Assembly: GCA_002839645.1 (NCBI GenBank)
Contig: PGYL01000024.1
Coordinates: 1 to 55,843, forward strand
Length of the DNA: 55,843 bases
Direction: 5' to 3'
From: Methanomicrobiales archaeon HGW-Methanomicrobiales-2
Lineage (GTDB): Archaea; Halobacteriota; Methanomicrobia; Methanomicrobiales; Methanoculleaceae
Shown piece after piece: positions 1 to 9,747 of the stretch. The first letter of the stretch is position 1. The number at the start of each line of letters is the position of its first letter. The position numbers were made by a program, and so were the translations under genes. The notes below the pieces were generated by a model. It had not been told where the DNA came from. It worked only from the letters and a program-made list of their open reading frames with translations, and ran no database searches.

Positions 1-1
1 G

Positions 2-1066
2 CACACCCTGATCCTCGGGCTTGTATTCTCGATTATCCTCAGCGTCATCGGCATCCTCTTCGCCAGAGATATGCTTCTCCTCCTCGGCGCCGAGCCATCC
101 GTCGCAGCCCTCGGGGCATCCTACCTGACGGTTCTCTTCACCGGCAGCGTGACGCTGGTCGAGCTCTGGGTGATCAACTCAACGTTTCAGAGCTGCGGCG
201 ATGCCACCACGCCGATGCTCCTTGTGATCCTTGCGAACGTCCTCAACATCGTCCTCGACCCGCTCCTGATCTTCGGCTACGGGGCAGTTCCTGCCTGCGG
301 CGTCGCCGGGGCGGCATACGCTACCGTCATATCCCGGAGCGTGGCGTTCGCTATAGCGTTTGGCCTGCTCCTCTCGGGACGGACAGTGATCCCCTTCTCG
401 CTCCGGACGAAGTTCGAGATTCCGCTGGCATGGAGGCTGATCCGGGTCGCCGTCCCGAACTCCGTCCAGTCCGGGCTCCGGAGCGTCACGTTCCTTGCGA
501 TGATGGCGATTGTGGCGGTCTTTGGGACCGCAGCCCTCTCTGCCTACGGCATCGTAGGAAGGCTTGAACTGGTCGCGCTCATGCCGGGGTTCGGCATCGC
601 GACCGCAACCGCCGTGATCGTCGGCCAGAACCTCGGTGCCAAAAAGCCCGAACGGGCGGAAGAGGGAGTGAGGCTCTCCGCGCTCATCAATGGGGGGTTC
701 ATGGCGCTTGTAGGAGTCGTCTTTTACTTTGCCGCGCCCGCGATCATCGAGGTCTTCGACCCGAGCGGCGCGAGCACGGAGATCGGCATGTCGTACATGC
801 AGACGGTCGCGCCGTTCTACATCTTCCTTGCCGTTGCAATCATCCTCGCGTTCGCGCTCAACGGGGCCGGGGATACGAAGAAGCCAATGTACGCCACGCT
901 CGTCTCCATGGCCCTCTTCCAGGTGCCGCTCGCGTGCATCCTCCCCGACCTGCTCGAGATCGGGATCATCGGGGTCTGGCTTGCGGTGATCTCCGGGACT
1001 ATCCTCCAGACGGGCATCCTCTTCTCGATGTACCGGCGCGGGGCCTGGAAGACGACCGCGATATAA
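2..1066 (+). CDS. MATE family multidrug/cation antiporter, 5' truncated
   Basis: This is the C-terminal part of a membrane exporter of the MATE (NorM/DinF) family, which couples Na+ or H+ entry to efflux of organic cations or drugs. The frame is open from base 2, so the true start lies outside the window. About 354 residues are visible, against roughly 450-480 for a full MATE protein, so the first two or so helices are missing. Many hydrophobic segments are visible, with the typical internal motif GAAYATVISR, a GxG-rich GQNLGAKKPERA stretch and the ALNGAGDTKKPM motif of the second half. The gene ends in TAA with no close downstream gene on this strand. The family call is firm; the substrate cannot be inferred. 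Confidence 0.9.
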   Translation, partial: HTLILGLVFSIILSVIGILFARDMLLLLGAEPSVAALGASYLTVLFTGSVTLVELWVINSTFQSCGDATTPMLLVILANVLNIVLDPLLIFGYGAVPACGVAGAAYATVISRSVAFAIAFGLLLSGRTVIPFSLRTKFEIPLAWRLIRVAVPNSVQSGLRSVTFLAMMAIVAVFGTAALSAYGIVGRLELVALMPGFGIATATAVIVGQNLGAKKPERAEEGVRLSALINGGFMALVGVVFYFAAPAIIEVFDPSGASTEIGMSYMQTVAPFYIFLAVAIILAFALNGAGDTKKPMYATLVSMALFQVPLACILPDLLEIGIIGVWLAVISGTILQTGILFSMYRRGAWKTTAI

Positions 1067-1300
1067 CCGCTGCGATGCAGGTATGGGGCGTCTCTGGCCC
1101 CTTCACCCTTCACGCCTCTGCTTGAGATCATGTTGCCTCGCATCTAACGGTGCTCGCTCTCGCTCACACACCGCTATTCCTTGATTCACGCGAGATGTTG
1201 CAGGAGACTGCCACAAAAGGGAGTGTGAGCTCCGCCAGATGTAAATATCCGGAGCGCAAAAAGGCCGAGAGCCTTGGAGGGAGAATGCCCGGCGCAAAAA

Positions 1301-1621
1301 TCAGAGCGAGTCGAGGCTGATCCCGCTGAACTCGTCGGCGACCGTGTTGATGTCTTTCACGCCGAACGCGGTCTGGACCGTGGAAAGTTCGAGGTCGCGC
1401 GCCACGTCGCACATGTAATCGATGATATCAACCGAGAGTTCCCGCCTCTGTTTGGACTTGCGGAGCTGGTCCACCAGGAACGTCATCCTCTCGGGAGACT
1501 CCATGCGGAGTTTGGCGAGGCTCATCACGCACATGTAGATCCGGGTCAGGTTCCTGTCCGTTCCGGTGATGGTGTCGAAGAAGTTCCGGAGGACCTGTGC
1601 CTGATAGACCTCGCCGCTCAT
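1301..1621 (-). CDS. conserved small soluble protein, function unknown
   Basis: A 106-residue protein I do not recognise. It is predicted soluble and largely helical, with charged segments such as KLRMESPERMTFLVDQLRK and no signal peptide, membrane segment or metal-binding motif. The ATG at 1621 lacks a Shine-Dalgarno sequence, but a TATA-like TTTATATC lies about 25-30 bases upstream on this strand (near 1643-1652), which fits a leaderless archaeal transcript. A T-run follows the stop codon (1290-1300), a plausible terminator. Codon use matches the neighbours. It stands alone between the exporter and ychF, so context gives no functional hint. Confidence 0.7.
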   Translation of the reverse strand: MSGEVYQAQVLRNFFDTITGTDRNLTRIYMCVMSLAKLRMESPERMTFLVDQLRKSKQRRELSVDIIDYMCDVARDLELSTVQTAFGVKDINTVADEFSGISLDSL

Positions 1622-1740
1622 GATGATTGGATATCTCTCAATGCGATATAAATGCCTGCCGGTTTATATTCGCCCGCCGGAGGTGCCGGTTCACTCCCCC
1701 GGGCACTGGGGGAGGCCGAGGGCCTCACCGTGCCGGCGTC

Positions 1741-2910
1741 TCACTTCCGGACGCTGACAATCTTGATGATATCGCCGTTCTTCAACTCGAGGCTGTCCTT
1801 GACCCGCATCCCGGTCTTCGCATCGATGGCATACAGGAACCCCTCGCCGATGTCGGTGTGGACCTGGAAGGCAAGGTCGCGGGGGGTCGACCCGCGCTTC
1901 ATGAGGTACGCATCAGGGAGCACCCGGCCCTTGCCATCGGTGAGTTTGTGCTCGTCCTCCACCGGGTAGACGACGATCCGGTCGAGGAGGTTGTAGATCG
2001 CGGCATCCAGCGCCTGCTGGACACCGGTGCCGCCGAACGTCTGCATGAAGTCCGCCACCTTCTGCAGCCCGGCGCGCTGCCCGGCGTTGAGCTTCGCCTC
2101 CGGGCTGACTTCAAAACTCCGGTCGCCGGGGAGGTAGCGGATAAACTGCCCCTCGGCGGCCATCCGGAGTGCAAGTTCCCCTGCCGCGCTCGCAATAATG
2201 ACGTTATGCTTTCTAAGCCGGTCAAGGCATTTCTCTGGAGCCTGATCGGCCTTGTTCCCGACGATCAGCATCGGCTTGCTGATCCTCATCAGTTCCTGGC
2301 AGAACCGGATCAGTTCCTCCTCCCCGGCAGTCCGCAGGTTGATTTGGGCCGCCTCGTTGGCGTCGCGGGCGTTCTCAAACGTTACGCCGAGACCGCCGAA
2401 GACCTCGGCGATCGCCTCTAAAAGAAGCAGATCTTTTCCCAGGGCCTGCCGGTGGAGTTTCGCCCAGTGCCGCGAGAGGATGCCGTACATCCACATCGAC
2501 ATCTCATACTGGAGGAACTCGATATCCTTCTCCGGGTCGCGCGAGCCGATATCGACCGGGTTTCCTTCGGCGTCCGTCGACCCGCTGGCATCGACGACCT
2601 GAAGGATCGCGTCCGCCTGCCGGAGGTTGTCGAGGAACTGGTTCCCAAGCCCCCTCCCGGTATGCGCCTCGGGGACGAGGCCCGCGACATCGATCAGCCC
2701 GATCGGGACAAACCTGACCCCATCCTGGCAGTTCTCGCACGGGACGTGCATCTCCTGGCAGGGGCAGGCGGTCCGGACATACGCGACGCCGTGATTGGCA
2801 TCGATGGTAGTGAACGGGTAATTAGCGATCTCTGCCTGGGCCAGGGTCGCTGCCCTGAAAAATGTCGATTTCCCACAGTTGGGTTTTCCTGCAATGGCCA
2901 GTGTAATCAT
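1741..2910 (-). CDS. ychF: YchF/Obg-family P-loop NTPase with TGS domain
   Basis: A TRAFAC-class NTPase of the Obg/YchF branch, usually ribosome-associated; bacterial YchF prefers ATP. The G1 loop GKPNCGKSTFF is at the N-terminus, the DVAGLVPEAHTGRGLGNQFL switch II region follows near residues 72-91, and NKAD is the G4 motif. The last ~80 residues form a TGS-like domain with DLAFQVHTDIGEGFLYAID. A cysteine cluster at residues 49-60 (CPCQEMHVPCENC) is typical of archaeal members and may bind metal. The start is put at ATG 2910, because GGAG lies about 7 bases upstream; a GTG at 2928 would add six residues but would contain that site. The length of 389 residues is normal for archaeal YchF. Confidence 0.92.
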   Translation of the reverse strand: MITLAIAGKPNCGKSTFFRAATLAQAEIANYPFTTIDANHGVAYVRTACPCQEMHVPCENCQDGVRFVPIGLIDVAGLVPEAHTGRGLGNQFLDNLRQADAILQVVDASGSTDAEGNPVDIGSRDPEKDIEFLQYEMSMWMYGILSRHWAKLHRQALGKDLLLLEAIAEVFGGLGVTFENARDANEAAQINLRTAGEEELIRFCQELMRISKPMLIVGNKADQAPEKCLDRLRKHNVIIASAAGELALRMAAEGQFIRYLPGDRSFEVSPEAKLNAGQRAGLQKVADFMQTFGGTGVQQALDAAIYNLLDRIVVYPVEDEHKLTDGKGRVLPDAYLMKRGSTPRDLAFQVHTDIGEGFLYAIDAKTGMRVKDSLELKNGDIIKIVSVRK

Positions 2911-3167
2911 GAGTAACTCCTGTTGCACCGTTCGGTTGAGAGTAGTGTTGGGTCATACACCATTTATCACCTTCTTTCGCCGGGAGTGCGGCCCGGGCTG
3001 TGCTGCTGGAACTGGTGCCGCCGATAGCCCGGGCATCGCGCCACCACAGTCCGGTGACCCTGCCGGTCAGGGCTTGCGGTCACGCTCCTGCACCGCCCTG
3101 TCTTCCCCAAAATATCTCCTGCCGCCAAAACGGGGGATTCAATTAGGAGCGAAAACAACATGACTGC

Positions 3168-3758
3168 ATGGGCTTCGTAACCCGAAATACCTACTATTTC
3201 GATGCTCCGGGCGCACAGAATACGCGTGATGCCGCCCGGTTCGCCGTCGAGCGGGCGCGGGAACTCGGCGTCCAGAAGATTGTGGTCGCGAGCACCAGCG
3301 GCCGGACGGCGCTTGCCTTCCGCGACGCCATGTCGGGAAAGGGCCTGGACCTGATCGTCGTCACCCACGCGGTCGGTTTCTCGAGACCCGGTGAGTGGGA
3401 GTTCGCAGAGGACGTAGCCGAGACCCTCCGGGGGGAGGGTGCGAAGATCGTCACCGGCACGCACGCGCTCTCCGGGCTCGAGCGCGCGATCTCCCGCTCG
3501 TCGAAACTCGGCGGGAGCTCCCGCACCGAGGCGGTCGCCGAGGCGTTGCGGCGCACCGTCGCGGTCGGCCTGAAGGTCGCGGTGGAATGCGTCCTCATGG
3601 CAGCAGACCAGGGTGCGGTCGCCGTCGATGAAGAGGTGATCGCGGTGGGAGGCACCGCAAGCGGTGCCGATACCGTCTGCGTTATTCGCCCCGCGCATAC
3701 CGCGGCGTTCTTTGACCTGCAGGTGCGCGAGATCGTCGCCATGCCGAGAGTTAGGTGA
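3168..3758 (+). CDS. pyruvate kinase C-terminal-domain-like protein
   Basis: A stand-alone protein of 196 residues resembling the C-terminal alpha/beta domain of pyruvate kinase (COG1751-type). In pyruvate kinase this is a regulatory domain; the stand-alone archaeal proteins have no established function. Visible features are KIVVASTSGRTA, VVTHAVGFSRPGEWEF and a glycine-rich VIAVGGTASGADT segment that probably binds a phosphate or nucleotide. No catalytic TIM barrel is present, so it cannot be a pyruvate kinase by itself. The ATG at 3168 lacks a close ribosome binding site. The next gene starts two bases after the stop, so the two are co-transcribed. Confidence 0.75.
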   Translation: MGFVTRNTYYFDAPGAQNTRDAARFAVERARELGVQKIVVASTSGRTALAFRDAMSGKGLDLIVVTHAVGFSRPGEWEFAEDVAETLRGEGAKIVTGTHALSGLERAISRSSKLGGSSRTEAVAEALRRTVAVGLKVAVECVLMAADQGAVAVDEEVIAVGGTASGADTVCVIRPAHTAAFFDLQVREIVAMPRVR

Positions 3759-3760
3759 CC

Positions 3761-4594
3761 ATGACGCTCAAATCCGTCACCAATGCCGCCTCACTCCTCC
3801 GGCGGCACCCCGTCCTCTGGTCGGTCGGCCTCGCCATGGGCGCTCTCGCAGTCCTCGAGATCATCATCCCCTTATACGGCGGGGCTTTCTACACAGAGCC
3901 TCTGGCACTCCTGCAGCTCCTCGTGATGCCGTTCCTGGCCGGGGGTGTCTACGGCACGGTCAAGGGAGAGACGTTCTCCGCCGGGGAGTTCCTGCGGTCC
4001 GGCAAGACCTATTACTTCCGGATACTCCTGCCCGCGCTGGTCATCTTCTTTGGAGTTGTCCTGACGGTCTTTCTGCTTGCGATCCCGCTTGCGCTCCTCG
4101 GGGCCGGTGCCGCCGCAGGTATGGCGCCGCTCCTCCTTGGGGTGCTCGTCTCGATCGCCTTCTTCACGTTCTTCTACGATACCGTAGCAGTCTTTGAGGA
4201 TACGAACGTCTTTGAGTCGATCCGGCGGAGCATCGAGTTCGTCATGAACAACCTCGGCAGCGTCCTCCTCTTCTACCTGGCAAACATTGTTGTTTTCGTA
4301 GCGCTCGGGTTCGCGGGCATCTTTGCCTGGACCGCCCTCCTGGCCGAGAAACTCGAACCGCTCACCCGCATGGGCCCCGAAGAACTCCAGACGATGATGC
4401 CGCAGGATATCCTTGCCCTCATCGGGACCGAGGGAATATGGATCACCGCCGTCATCTACGCGGTCGTGATGGTGCTCTTCTCAGCGTTCCTGTACGCCTA
4501 CAAGGCGAGTTTCTTCCACAGCCACGCAACAGGCGTGCCGCAGCAGGTGGAGCAGGGCGAGTACGACGAGAAGGGCCGGTGGTATAAGTACTGA
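3761..4594 (+). CDS. polytopic membrane protein, unknown function
   Basis: A 277-residue integral membrane protein with about six hydrophobic segments, including LWSVGLAMGALAVLEIIIPLY near the N-terminus and ITAVIYAVVMVLFSAFLYAY near the C-terminus. It resembles archaeal membrane proteins annotated only as DUF7847-like or hypothetical; I recognise no catalytic motif. The start is ATG 3761, with GGTGA in good position; that site overlaps the stop of the upstream PK-C-like gene, so translation is probably coupled. The C-terminus is short, charged and probably cytoplasmic. A strong hairpin terminator follows directly. Confidence 0.75.
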   Translation: MTLKSVTNAASLLRRHPVLWSVGLAMGALAVLEIIIPLYGGAFYTEPLALLQLLVMPFLAGGVYGTVKGETFSAGEFLRSGKTYYFRILLPALVIFFGVVLTVFLLAIPLALLGAGAAAGMAPLLLGVLVSIAFFTFFYDTVAVFEDTNVFESIRRSIEFVMNNLGSVLLFYLANIVVFVALGFAGIFAWTALLAEKLEPLTRMGPEELQTMMPQDILALIGTEGIWITAVIYAVVMVLFSAFLYAYKASFFHSHATGVPQQVEQGEYDEKGRWYKY

Positions 4595-4597
4595 CGG

Positions 4598-4627
4598 GTG
4601 TCCGGCGGACACTACATTCTTTTTTTG
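4598..4627 (+). terminator. intrinsic terminator after the 3168-4594 operon
   Basis: A near-perfect inverted repeat, GTGTCCG then CGGACAC, is followed by a run of seven T. It begins four bases after the stop codon of the membrane protein gene, as expected for an intrinsic terminator. Confidence 0.75.
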
Positions 4628-4811
4628 TTCGGTGCGGTTTTTGTGAGAAGGTTATAGTCCGGGACACTTGTTGTCTCACCACGGGCATAGATCCTATTGA
4701 GTTCTGCAGTTCGCACCTTCGCTCCGGCGCAACTCGCACCTCCGGTGTTCATATTTCGTTCCGTCCGGGGTATTACTGCAGGAGAGCAGCGCGGGTTTCC
4801 CCGGCTCGCCC

Positions 4812-4990
4812 GTATACTGGACCGTGGAATTATCCCCACGCGGGGGAGAGACCGGGAGGGGGTGTCCCCCTCCCGGTTACAAGGTGACATCCTTAAATTC
4901 CCCCTGCGAACCCACCCCGCCCACGCTTCGCGCTCCTCCCCCGCCCTCAGGGTGGGGGCAGTGCGTGGCGATATCCACGGTAATCCGTGC
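4812..4990 (-). repeat. MITE/REP-like dispersed element, copy 1
   Basis: About 179 bases that align, in opposite orientation, with the element at 20454-20639. Shared blocks include TGGACCGTGG at the left, GGGAGGGGG...CCCCCTCCC hairpins, CCACCCC, CTCCTCCCCCGCCC, GGGGGCAGTGC and GGCGATATCC at the right end. Ends are inverted repeats of each other, less perfect here than in the other copy. It lies in a gene-free stretch (4595-5189) between a terminator and the convergent DUF92 gene. I see no gene in the rest of that stretch; open frames across it are GC-driven and resemble nothing. Confidence 0.7.
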
Positions 4991-5189
4991 ATGGGGTTGA
5001 GCGATGCCTCAAAGGACAGTACTTTGCGAGACTGAGTTCAAATATAGAATATGTAACATTTTGGTCGTGCCTATGCCCGTCATGGCGTCATAGGTGTTTA
5101 GAAATATGGCATTCTGCTCCATGATCCACAAACCTGCAGCCGACCCAGGTGAATTGAATCGCCTGAACTGGGGCACCCCCCGAGCCCCC

Positions 5190-6386
5190 TCACCCGAGCA
5201 TATAGATCAGCATCCCCGAGACCCCGCCGAAGAACGTGGCCGCCAGGTTTGTGCCTGAGTTCCCGACCCTCCCGCTGTTCTCGAGCGTTGCGCCCACGAG
5301 GCTGTCTACGTTCGTGCCGATGAACCCGGCGATGATCGTGACGACGACCATCCAGGGATCGGCGACGCCCATCACCCAGGCAGCGCCGGCGACGAGGACG
5401 GATGCAATGACGGCCGCCGCCTCACCCCGCAGGGTCACCCCACCGTTTGTTCCCCGGGAAACCGGCTGGAGCGTCGTGATCAGGTAGGGTGTCTTCCCCG
5501 TGACCCCGATCTCGCTTGCGGCGGTATCGGCGGCGGCGGGGGCGACGCTCCCCATGAAGAGCGCCCCAAACGCCGGATGCCCCGGTACACCGAAGAGGAT
5601 GGCGGCGCCGGTCGCCACCAGGCCGTTCGCAAAGACGTTGAAGTAGCCGCGCACGCCCCCGTGCTCCTGGGCGACCCCGAGCTGCTCCTTCTCAGCGTAG
5701 CGGTACCGGGTAGCCCCGGCGCCGATGATGAAGAAGGTGAGCATGATCAGGAACCACCGGATGTCCGCAAAGACGATGAGGATGATGCCGATCATGGCTG
5801 CCGAGAAGAGGCCGCTGATATCGGCCACCCGGAGCCGGTAAGAGATGTAGCCGAACCCGAACGCTATCGCGGCCGCAGCGACGAGGATGGTCAGGTCGAC
5901 CTCGAAGTTGAGCTCCTCAAAGAGGAACATGGTCATCGCGACACCGAGCGCCTCGATCATCAGGGCGTCGTCCCGCCCCCGGAGGGCCGCACGAAGCAGC
6001 ACCGCGGCCACCACGCCCATAACGACGACGAGCGGCGCAGTATACCCGAGGTAGAGCATCACGGCAAGCGATATGCCGATGGCGGCAACCAGATGGTGGA
6101 GATACGATGCCTGCTTCCCCCCGGTAAGGCGGAATGCCAGCTCCCCGATCACGACGATGCCGAGCGTGCAGGTGAAGACGAACGTCGAGAGCCAGCCGAG
6201 CCCGTAGAGCACGGCAAGTGCGATGATCGAGAGCGATACATACCGGGTATCCCTGATGAGGAAGAGGACGAGCGAGAGTGGAATGAGAAAGAGCGTGAGC
6301 AGCCATGCTGGCTGGAGCAGAGGGGCAAGGCCTATAAAGACGAGGGTGAGCGCCGATGCCAGAACCAACCCCTGCGGCTTTGTCAT
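5190..6386 (-). CDS. DUF92 family membrane protein
   Basis: An integral membrane protein of 398 residues. The C-terminal half carries the DUF92 signature: GAGATRYRYAEKEQ, an A-x-A-D-T-A-A-S-E-IG motif, a G-T-N-G-G-V-T-L-RGE loop and the terminal F-IGTNVDSLVGATLE block. Plant and cyanobacterial relatives include the phytyl-phosphate kinase VTE6, so a CTP-dependent polyprenyl-phosphate kinase activity is possible for an archaeal lipid pathway; that is inference. The N-terminal ~180 residues form an extra multi-helix region, so the protein is longer than the common ~240-residue bacterial DUF92. The stop is convergent with the upstream forward operon. Confidence 0.85.
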   Translation of the reverse strand: MTKPQGLVLASALTLVFIGLAPLLQPAWLLTLFLIPLSLVLFLIRDTRYVSLSIIALAVLYGLGWLSTFVFTCTLGIVVIGELAFRLTGGKQASYLHHLVAAIGISLAVMLYLGYTAPLVVVMGVVAAVLLRAALRGRDDALMIEALGVAMTMFLFEELNFEVDLTILVAAAAIAFGFGYISYRLRVADISGLFSAAMIGIILIVFADIRWFLIMLTFFIIGAGATRYRYAEKEQLGVAQEHGGVRGYFNVFANGLVATGAAILFGVPGHPAFGALFMGSVAPAAADTAASEIGVTGKTPYLITTLQPVSRGTNGGVTLRGEAAAVIASVLVAGAAWVMGVADPWMVVVTIIAGFIGTNVDSLVGATLENSGRVGNSGTNLAATFFGGVSGMLIYMLG

Positions 6387-6581
6387 TCATACTTGATTGG
6401 CGGTGCAGGGAAAAAGCCTTTAGGATCGAACGCCTGCCGTCTCCGGAGTTTCCGTGGGATGAGCATTCCATGAGGCTCCGATCGGGGACGACAAACCCAT
6501 GCACGGCGCAGGATATCCGCTGGCGCCAAAGCCCCGTAGAACAATATATTTCACTGGAAAGAGAGAGATCATACGCTGAAA

Positions 6582-9173
6582 ATGTCGCCGTCACATCAAC
6601 TACCTAAAAACTACGATATCGAAGAAGTGGAGAGGCGCTGGCAGAGCACCTGGCGCGATGAGGACAATTATTTCAATCCCGACTCGCCTAAACCCCGGTT
6701 CATCATCGACACGCCGCCGCCGTATCCTACCGGCAACTTCCATATCGGAAACGCACTGAACTGGTGCTACATCGACTTTATCGCGCGGTATAAGCGTATG
6801 CGCGGCTTTAACGTGATGTTCCCGCAGGGGTGGGACTGCCACGGCCTCCCCACCGAGGTGAAGGTCGAGGAGACTTACGGGATCACCAAAAACGATGTAC
6901 CGAGGGAGAAGTTCCGGGAGATGTGCCACGACCTCACGATCGGGAACATCGAGAAGATGCGGACGACCATGCGGCGGCTCGGGTTCTCCACCGACTGGAG
7001 CCACGAATACATCACCATGCTCCCGGAGTATTATAGAAAGACTCAGGCATCGTTTTTGCAGATGCTCAAAGCCGGCGACATCTACCAGAGCGAGCATCCG
7101 GTGAACTTCTGCACCCGGTGCGAGACGGCCATCGCGTTTGCCGAGGTCAACTACGTCCCCCGCACGACCACGCTCAACTACTTCGACTTTGACGGCATCG
7201 AGATCGCCACCACCCGGCCGGAACTGCTGGCGGCCTGTGTTGCGGTGGCGGTTCACCCCGATGACGAGCGATACCGTGGCACGAAGGGGAGGAGGCTCAC
7301 GGTCCCGATCTTCGAGCACGAGGTGCCGGTCATCGAGGACGTCGCGGTCGACCCGGGCTTCGGCAGCGGTGCGGTGATGATCTGTACGTTTGGGGACAAG
7401 ACGGACGTCTACTGGTGGAAACAGCACCACCTGGAACTTCGGAAGGCAATCGACCGTCAGGGCGTTATGACCGCAGCAGCGGGGTCCTATGCGGGGATGT
7501 CGTCGGAGACCTGCAGGAAGGCGATCCTCCACGATATGGAAGAGGCCGGGATCCTGAAACGGCAGGAAGAACTCGAGCAGCGGGTAGGGACCTGCTGGCG
7601 ATGCAAGACCCCGATCGAGATCCTGTCGGAACGCCAGTGGTTCGTGCGGGTTCACCGGGACGATATCCTGGATGCGGCCAAAAAAGTCTCCTGGACGCCG
7701 GAGCATATGTTTTCCCGGATGGAGAACTGGGCCAACTCGATGGAGTGGGACTGGTGCATCTCCCGGCAGCGGATCTTCGCGACGCCGATCCCGGTCTGGT
7801 TCTGCACCACCTGCGGTGAGGTGGTCCTCCCGGCCGAGGCGGATCTCCCGATAGACCCGACCGTCGATAAGCCCAGAGTCCCCTGCCCGAGGTGCGGTGG
7901 GTCCGACTTCATCGGTGAGAAAGACGTGCTTGACACCTGGATGGACTCGTCGATATCGGTGCTCCACGTCACCGGATGGGATGGGAGCGGCAAGCCCCCG
8001 CTCTTCCCGGCGCAGATTCGCCCCCAGGGCCACGACATCATACGGACGTGGGCGTTCTACACGATCCTCCGGGCAAAGGCGCTGGTCGGCGGCCACCCCT
8101 GGGACGAGATCCTCGTCAACGGCATGGTGCTCGGGGAAGATGGGTTCAAGATGAGCAAGAGCCGCAGCAACATCATCGCCCCCGAGGAGATCGTCGGGCA
8201 GTACGGCGCTGACGCACTGCGGCAGTGGGGTGCAGGAGGCGCGGCGATCGGCTCGGATATCATGTTCAACTGGAACGATGTCGTAGCCGCGTCCCGTTTC
8301 CAGACCAAACTCTGGAACATCTTCAGGTTCGTCATGGGGCACCTGGACAAGGTGACCGGGGAGCCGGCACCGGTGACGGAGCTCATCGACCGGTGGCTGC
8401 TCGTCCGGCTCTCCGAGACCGTCGCGGAGGTCACCGCCGCAATGGAAGGCTACCAGTTCGACCGGGCGCTCAAGGCGATCCGGGAGTTTGCCTGGAACAC
8501 GCTCGCCGACGACTACGTCGAGATCGTGAAGGGTCGCCTGTATGCGGACGACAGCAGCAGGGCCAGCGCATGCAGCGCACTTCGGACGACCATGGACGTC
8601 CTCTGCCGTCTCCTCGCCCCGATCATCCCCCACTTCGCGGAGGAGTGCTATCACAACCTGGCCGCAAGAAGCGTGCACACCGAGACCTGGCCTGACTTTG
8701 CGTATGCCGACGATGAGGCGCGACGCCACGGCGATCTCCTCGTGAAGACGGTCGCCGAACTCCGGCGCTACAAGCACGATAAGGGCATGGCGCTGAACGC
8801 GCCGCTCGGCCACGTGACGATCTACGCATCCGAGCCGGTCGACGACGCCGGCGATGCCGGGCGTGCGCTCGCCGCCGATGCCCGGTGGAGCGCCGGCACG
8901 CCCCGGCTTGAGGAGGTCGTGAGCGGCGTGAACTTCAACATGGCGATTATCGGGCCGACGTTACGGAAGCAGGCCCGCGGGTTCATGGAGGCCGTGCAGG
9001 CCCTTCCGCCTGAGTTACTCAAAAACCCACCCGCAACCGTCACCATCGGCGACGAGGAGGTTCCGGTGCCGGCCGGCTCCTTCACGCCGAAGGTCGCCTA
9101 CCGGGTGGCGGGAGAAGAGGTGGACGTCCTCACGCTCGGGGACGTCGTCGTGACGATAGGGCACCAGCCCTGA
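6582..9173 (+). CDS. valS: valyl-tRNA synthetase
   Basis: Class I aminoacyl-tRNA synthetase that charges tRNA-Val with valine. The HIGH-type motif appears as [12 protein letters not shown] near residue 50, [11 protein letters not shown] follows, and the KMSKS motif is intact as FKMSKSRSN near residue 522. The CP1 editing region (residues ~190-340) includes TTRPE. Several CxxC pairs (CTRC, CWRC, CTTC, CPRC) are zinc ribbons usual in archaeal ValRS. The length of 863 residues is normal for archaeal forms that lack the bacterial C-terminal coiled coil. The 3' end overlaps the convergent tmk gene by 44 bases. The start is ATG 6582. Confidence 0.97.
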   Translation: MSPSHQLPKNYDIEEVERRWQSTWRDEDNYFNPDSPKPRFIIDTPPPYPTGNFHIGNALNWCYIDFIARYKRMRGFNVMFPQGWDCHGLPTEVKVEETYGITKNDVPREKFREMCHDLTIGNIEKMRTTMRRLGFSTDWSHEYITMLPEYYRKTQASFLQMLKAGDIYQSEHPVNFCTRCETAIAFAEVNYVPRTTTLNYFDFDGIEIATTRPELLAACVAVAVHPDDERYRGTKGRRLTVPIFEHEVPVIEDVAVDPGFGSGAVMICTFGDKTDVYWWKQHHLELRKAIDRQGVMTAAAGSYAGMSSETCRKAILHDMEEAGILKRQEELEQRVGTCWRCKTPIEILSERQWFVRVHRDDILDAAKKVSWTPEHMFSRMENWANSMEWDWCISRQRIFATPIPVWFCTTCGEVVLPAEADLPIDPTVDKPRVPCPRCGGSDFIGEKDVLDTWMDSSISVLHVTGWDGSGKPPLFPAQIRPQGHDIIRTWAFYTILRAKALVGGHPWDEILVNGMVLGEDGFKMSKSRSNIIAPEEIVGQYGADALRQWGAGGAAIGSDIMFNWNDVVAASRFQTKLWNIFRFVMGHLDKVTGEPAPVTELIDRWLLVRLSETVAEVTAAMEGYQFDRALKAIREFAWNTLADDYVEIVKGRLYADDSSRASACSALRTTMDVLCRLLAPIIPHFAEECYHNLAARSVHTETWPDFAYADDEARRHGDLLVKTVAELRRYKHDKGMALNAPLGHVTIYASEPVDDAGDAGRALAADARWSAGTPRLEEVVSGVNFNMAIIGPTLRKQARGFMEAVQALPPELLKNPPATVTIGDEEVPVPAGSFTPKVAYRVAGEEVDVLTLGDVVVTIGHQP

Positions 9174-9747
9174 TCTCGTCCGCGATGAACCGGGCCACCT
9201 CCTCTTTTGGAAGCAGCGCATCGACGATGACGAACCGCGACGGGTCGGCTGCCGCAAGGCCCAGGTAGTTCTCCTGCACCCGCGATAAAATTGCGGCACT
9301 CTCGAAATACTCCCTCTTTTTCTCCGGGCCGAGCCGTGAGACGGCGTCTTCTATCGGCAGAACCAGGAGGAACGTCCGGTCGGGCCGGATCGTCCAGCCC
9401 TCGTGAATCCGGAGGAGCCAGGAGAGCGGGTCGGGGATGACGCCGTCGAGGACGACCGGCTGGTAGGCGAACCGCGAGTCGGCGTAACGGTCGGAGATGA
9501 TGAGCCTTCCCTCGTCGAGCGCGGGCCGGATCAGGGTATCGATATGCGCGGCGTGGTCGGCGCAGAAGAGCAGCGCCTCGGTGATCGGGTCCATCCGCTC
9601 GGCAACCGCCCGCCGCACCGAGTCACCCACCCAGGTGGCGCCGGGCTCGCGGGTGAAGAGGGGGTCGAGGTCGGCGAGCAGTTCCCGGAGACGGGCGAGA
9701 AGGGTGCTCTTGCCGCTCCCGTCGATGCCCTCGATGGTGATCAGCAC
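9130..9747 (-). CDS. tmk: thymidylate kinase
   Basis: Phosphorylates dTMP to dTDP in dTTP synthesis. The P-loop is GIDGSGKST at the N-terminus; FTREPG is the dTMP-binding motif and [13 protein letters not shown] is the DRY-type motif. Of two in-frame GTG starts I chose 9747, because a GGAGAGG Shine-Dalgarno lies upstream and the start overlaps the stop of the HisA-like gene, giving coupled translation. The alternative GTG at 9768 would add seven residues. The protein is about 205 residues, usual for the family. Its 3' end runs 44 bases into the convergent valS gene. The C-terminus ends in an arginine-rich tail. Confidence 0.92.
   Translation of the reverse strand: MLITIEGIDGSGKSTLLARLRELLADLDPLFTREPGATWVGDSVRRAVAERMDPITEALLFCADHAAHIDTLIRPALDEGRLIISDRYADSRFAYQPVVLDGVIPDPLSWLLRIHEGWTIRPDRTFLLVLPIEDAVSRLGPEKKREYFESAAILSRVQENYLGLAAADPSRFVIVDALLPKEEVARFIADEIRAGALSSRRRPRA

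Noticed and set aside
1671-1740. Third copy of the dispersed inverted-repeat element near the ychF stop
   Set aside because: Only a short GGGGGAGGCC-like block is shared; inverted ends and interior are missing, and it may be just a terminator hairpin.
6600-8813. Very long open frame (about 737 codons) antisense to valS
   Set aside because: It is the mirror of a strongly conserved gene in a GC-rich genome. Its translation is rich in Arg, Asp and His with no domain, whereas valS has all synthetase motifs.
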